A stretch of 11,180 bases of DNA from Wuchereria bancrofti (lineage: Eukaryota > Nematoda > Chromadorea > Rhabditida > Onchocercidae): the NCBI GenBank assembly GCA_005281725.1, contig SSBO01000077.1:4470-15649 (forward strand). The letters are read 5' to 3'. Position numbers and translations under genes: made by a program. The notes beneath the pieces are model-generated. The model was not told where the DNA came from. It did not search any database and saw only the letters and a program-made list of their open reading frames with translations. Positions 9,126 to 11,180 of the stretch are shown piece after piece. The stretch's first letter is position 1, and the number at the start of each line of letters is the position of its first letter.

Positions 9126-9367
9126 AGATTTGATTTATCAAGGAAATGAAAATGTAAAACCTTGGCATCTGCTATAAATTGATCCTTGTTGACCAGCCTT
9201 ACAGAAACCGGTTTAATCGATAATGAAAGCGGCTGGTTGGAAATGAATAACTCTGTAGTTACCAAATCATTATAAAACAAATAGGATGTTTGGGAATAAT
9301 ATTGCCGTGAAGGTAATTCTACTCTTCTGTTTATAATAACTCTTACAAGCTCTGCTTCACATATGAA
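9126..9367 (-). CDS. Exon: beta-rich extracellular domain before the TSP1 repeats
   Basis: A good acceptor (ATAATTCCAG, 9368-9377) opens 80 codons in phase 0: FICEAELVRVIINRRVELPS, RQYYSQTSYLFYND, LVTTELFISNQPLSLSIKPV, SVRLVNKDQFIADAKVLH, FHFLDKSN. The donor CT|GTTAAT gives phase 2 and fits the next exon exactly. Alternating hydrophobic strands and a CEA motif recall the end of an immunoglobulin-like domain, but I see no paired Cys within the exon and do not assign the fold. It escapes ATG-based ORF finding because it has no Met. Confidence 0.6.
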
Positions 9368-9671
9368 CTGGAATTATATATTAGACTTTTTAAATCAATA
9401 AATTTGTGTACTGGAATTATATTAGAATTTTAGGCAATCTGTCTGTCGGAAAACCGAAAAAATATTTATTACACACTAAGTGTTTAGAATAATGCTAATG
9501 ATTCATCACTATAAACCAATTCGTTATTCCTTTGTTATATCCCATTTTTGAAACAATGAATCCTTTATCTAAACCTCAAATATATCAAATAGCAAATGTA
9601 CATCTGTCTTCATTGTAAATGTTAATCTGTTAAGCCAGCCCACTTCCTACATCTTTAAAAATCTTCTCTGA

Positions 9672-9734
9672 TCACTTAATAAAAAAAGAAACGATCGGTG
9701 GCAGTCTTCTCTTCCTCCTACTCAACGGTACCAT
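9672..9734 (-). CDS. Weak candidate first exon of the TSP1 gene
   Basis: Minus-strand ATG at 9734 gives MVPLSRRKRRLPPIVSFFIK and then TGA at 9672-9674. A basic stretch followed by a short hydrophobic run resembles the start of a signal peptide. Possible donors are ATC|GTTTCT and AA|GTGATC, both weak; the first would be phase 0 and fits the 9367 exon. The evidence is thin. Confidence 0.2.
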   Translation of the reverse strand: MVPLSRRKRRLPPIVSFFIK

Positions 9735-10407
9735 TTATTCCTTCGCTGTTTCAATTATTCGACTGTATATTGTATCGATTTACATTTATAAATAAAATAA
9801 ACGATATTTGGGTTGATATTGTTAACAGACAAGGAGCAAAAGGTTCAATTCAAGTTCTACAACTTAAAGTAAGTTAAGTAAACTTAACTAACCCAAATCA
9901 TATACTCTTCTGACCAAAAAGTTACTTTAAATTCAGGACGCTGTCCTACATTTAAATATATTTGGTGTTTTTCCTTCTCTATCTTTTAGCTTTTACTTAA
10001 AAGATTCTCAAATCCTGTTTTGCACTTTAAGTTAGGCGTATTTCTCGGAATATACTGACCTGAATAATATTAATACTAGCAGTAGCAATTTTAATGAAGA
10101 CATATTTAAATTCCTGTCTGCAATTATAGGAAAGAAAGGAGAAAGTCAGTTTCTTGTTTATAAATAAGTGAAAATATTTATGAAGAATGAGGATAATAAT
10201 ACAAATTATAAATACAAAAAAAAATTACATTACATCAGGCCGCATTCATCTTAGCATGCCTATGTTTCTCATAGCCTTTCACTATTAGCATTAAATAAAA
10301 TTGGTGCTAAAATTAAAGCAAAGCAGTGCAATTTTTTAATGCTAAAGCTACTTTGCTAATAAAATTATTTTAACTTGAATCTTCTAAACTTCTTTATTCA
10401 TCTGTAA
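9735..10407. other. Spacer between two minus-strand genes
   Basis: No coding block is supported. It holds an 18-bp near-palindrome at 9872-9889 (AGTTAAGT, AA, ACTTAACT) and the 3' flank of the gene ending at 10408. If the TSP1 gene starts near 9734, its promoter would lie here; no TATA or other element is convincing in such AT-rich DNA. Confidence 0.4.
10393..10398 (-). promoter_or_regulatory. Poly(A) signal AATAAA
   Basis: The minus strand reads AATAAA 9 nt after the TGA at 10408-10410. A canonical signal just beyond the stop of a two-exon open frame supports this as the 3' end of the gene. Its closeness to the stop implies a very short 3' UTR. Confidence 0.5.
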
Positions 10408-10790
10408 TCAATCACTGTAATTCGAGTTTTTCACGTTTCTCAGCTGTTCTATTTTCCAGTTCGGCATTTGCAATGGTGCTTTTCCTGACCAGATTTATCA
10501 AAATGTTTCCCTTAGCTTAGCTTTTCTATATCATTTGAATTCTCACTATTAGTTCTCCTTCTGGTTGGACCCATTTTTAGAAAACTGAAATGTTTGTGGT
10601 GGGTCAGTCCATGACTTAAGTTTTTGCTTTTTATCGCCTCTACCAAATCACTTCCCAAACTTGTGTAACCATTTGTTACCGAACACTGATCAAGAACTTC
10701 GAATACTGTACTGATCGAATTGAAAGAAATATCTAGTGAAATACCGCTGTCACTTGAATTTGCACCATACAGCTGATATAAACCTCTATT
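10408..10790 (-). CDS. 3'-terminal exons of an unrecognised gene
   Basis: The minus-strand exon 10790-10547 (after TTAATTTTAG) encodes 81 codons: NRGLYQLYGANSSDSGISLD, ISFNSISTVFEVLDQCS, VTNGYTSLGSDLVEAIKS, KNLSHGLTHHKHFSFLK, MGPTRRRTN. A 62-bp intron (GTGAGA...GGTCAG) joins in phase to 10484-10408: RKAPLQMPNWKIEQLRNV, KNSNYSD, TGA. An alternative acceptor at 10773 (TTTATATCAG) is also in phase. There is no membrane helix. The C-terminus is basic (RRRTNRK), and a DSGIS motif, like the phosphodegron bound by beta-TrCP, sits near the start. An intracellular, possibly nuclear, regulated protein is an inference only; I do not recognise the family. Upstream exons lie to the right. Confidence 0.55.
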
Positions 10791-10834
10791 CTAAAATTAA
10801 AAGGTTTGTAGAGAAATAACTTTAGAGAAATGAC

Positions 10835-10941
10835 CTCATAAATGCTAAAAATGGCGCAGTTGGCTGAAACTCTACCATCTTTAATAATATCAAAAATATT
10901 GCATCGTTGAAGAATATATTCATCGCTATATTCATCGCTAT
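10835..10941 (-). CDS. Possible preceding exon of the gene ending at 10408
   Basis: After GAAATATTGTAG the minus strand is open and acidic, then mixed: SDEYSDEYILQRCNIFD, IIKDGRVSANCAIFSIYE. It ends GAG|GTCATT, phase 0, matching the 10790 exon. The donor is weak and the intron would be only 44 nt. The SDEYSDEY start comes from a short direct repeat (AGCGATGAATAT twice). It could be chance. Confidence 0.3.
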
Positions 10942-11103
10942 CTACAATATTTCATTAAATTACTTTGAATCTATTATCTTAATTTGTTGGTTAACCATTT
11001 TGAAAGTTCCTAGTGCTTATGTTCTGCGTACCTTATTTTCTTCAGGAATGAACACTGCAGCTTTACAATGCTCAATATTGTCAATGTATCGTTTCGCACA
11101 TCG

Positions 11104-11180
11104 TGTCGCGAAACTCGAAATAATCTCGCGAACCTCCAAATAACTTACCAAATATATCAATAAAATTGCATTAATCCATA
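11104..11180 (+). mobile_element. LTR start, BEL/Pao-like family, opposite orientation (runs off right edge)
   Basis: Begins TGTCGCGAAACTCG on the plus strand and carries TCGCGA twice (11106-11111 and 11126-11131, 14-nt loop). The following CTCCAAATAACTTACC...AATTGCATTAATCCA matches the reverse complement of TGGATTGC...TTATTTAGAGC in the 3120-3550 copy. Only its first 77 bp are inside the window, so solo or full-length status is unknown. Confidence 0.6.

Larger units (their letters stand above)
7994..9367 (-). pseudogene. TSP1-repeat extracellular protein gene (partial; carries one frameshift)
   Basis: Four minus-strand exons (9367-9126, 8829-8520, 8352-8198, 8077-7994) join in matching phases (2/1, 1/2, 0/0). 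They encode a beta-rich N-terminal part with a CEA motif, a Ser/Lys-rich linker, and thrombospondin type-1 repeats. Repeat 1 has the full WSEWS...CSVTCG...RRRFC...C...C...C pattern, repeat 2 (WKPWSEWT...) follows, and a third begins at WTIWGNW. TSP1 repeats occur in secreted or cell-surface matrix and guidance proteins (ADAMTS, spondin, UNC-5-like); which one this is cannot be told. Exon 8829-8520 carries two extra bases (8593-8594) inside repeat 1 that break the frame. Everything else is consistent with a working gene, so this is a young pseudogene, an allele, or a sequence error. More exons are expected at both ends. Confidence 0.7.

Noticed and set aside
10408..10484. Alternative last-exon frame reading STIANAELENRTAEKREKLE
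   Set aside because: It needs a donor phase that the preceding exon does not offer; the other frame joins cleanly through GTGAGA...GTCAG.
10907..11143. 78-codon plus-strand ORF
   Set aside because: Crosses the LTR boundary at 11104 and has no splice or domain support.
11032..11180. Minus-strand open frame reading to the window edge, ending in AAG|GTACGC
   Set aside because: First taken as an exon with a membrane helix, but most of it is the LTR beginning at 11104; only the 11032-11103 part remains unexplained.

Overview
The window is animal genomic DNA. It is AT-rich, with spliced genes whose exons are small and whose introns run from about 60 to 300 bp (GTAAGT-like donors, TTTCAG/TTTTAG acceptors), LTR-retrotransposon debris and no bacterial-type operons. 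A SWEET-type sugar transporter, a thrombospondin type-1 (TSP1) repeat gene and BEL/Pao-like gag remnants together suggest a nematode, probably a parasitic one. That assignment is inference; no ribosomal or other marker gene is present. Almost none of the real coding sequence lies in long ATG-started ORFs. It was found by reading exon-sized open stretches, splice sites and phase agreement on both strands.

Layout. 1-905: remains of a minus-strand LTR retrotransposon, made of a decayed 5' LTR (681-905), a primer-binding-site-like tract (652-670), a gag relic in two frames with two internal stops (158-671) and a 3' LTR that runs off the left edge (1-141). The part that would hold pol is missing. 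906-3119: no gene seen, only small repeats. 3120-3550: solo LTR of the same family. 4084-5553 (+): a SWEET/SLC50-like gene of six exon-like blocks, probably a pseudogene because of several lesions. 5554-6969: no convincing gene.

6970-7268 (-): two well-formed but unassigned exons. 7411-7812: a second solo LTR. 7994-9367 (-): four phase-matched exons of an extracellular TSP1-repeat protein, with one 2-nt frameshift inside the first TSP1 repeat. 9672-9734 (-): a weak candidate first exon for that gene. 10408-10790 (-): the last two exons of an unrecognised gene, with its stop and AATAAA. 10835-10941 is a weaker further exon. 11104-11180 (+): start of a fourth LTR copy in the opposite orientation.

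No operon-like or defence-type system is present. The most notable signals are: (i) an LTR family whose TGTCG start carries a TCGCGA hairpin, kept as structure in four copies; (ii) lesions in two unrelated genes within 5 kb, which points either to regional gene decay or to assembly errors; (iii) a 21-nt GT...AG segment in the transporter at a point where family spacing would prefer its removal.
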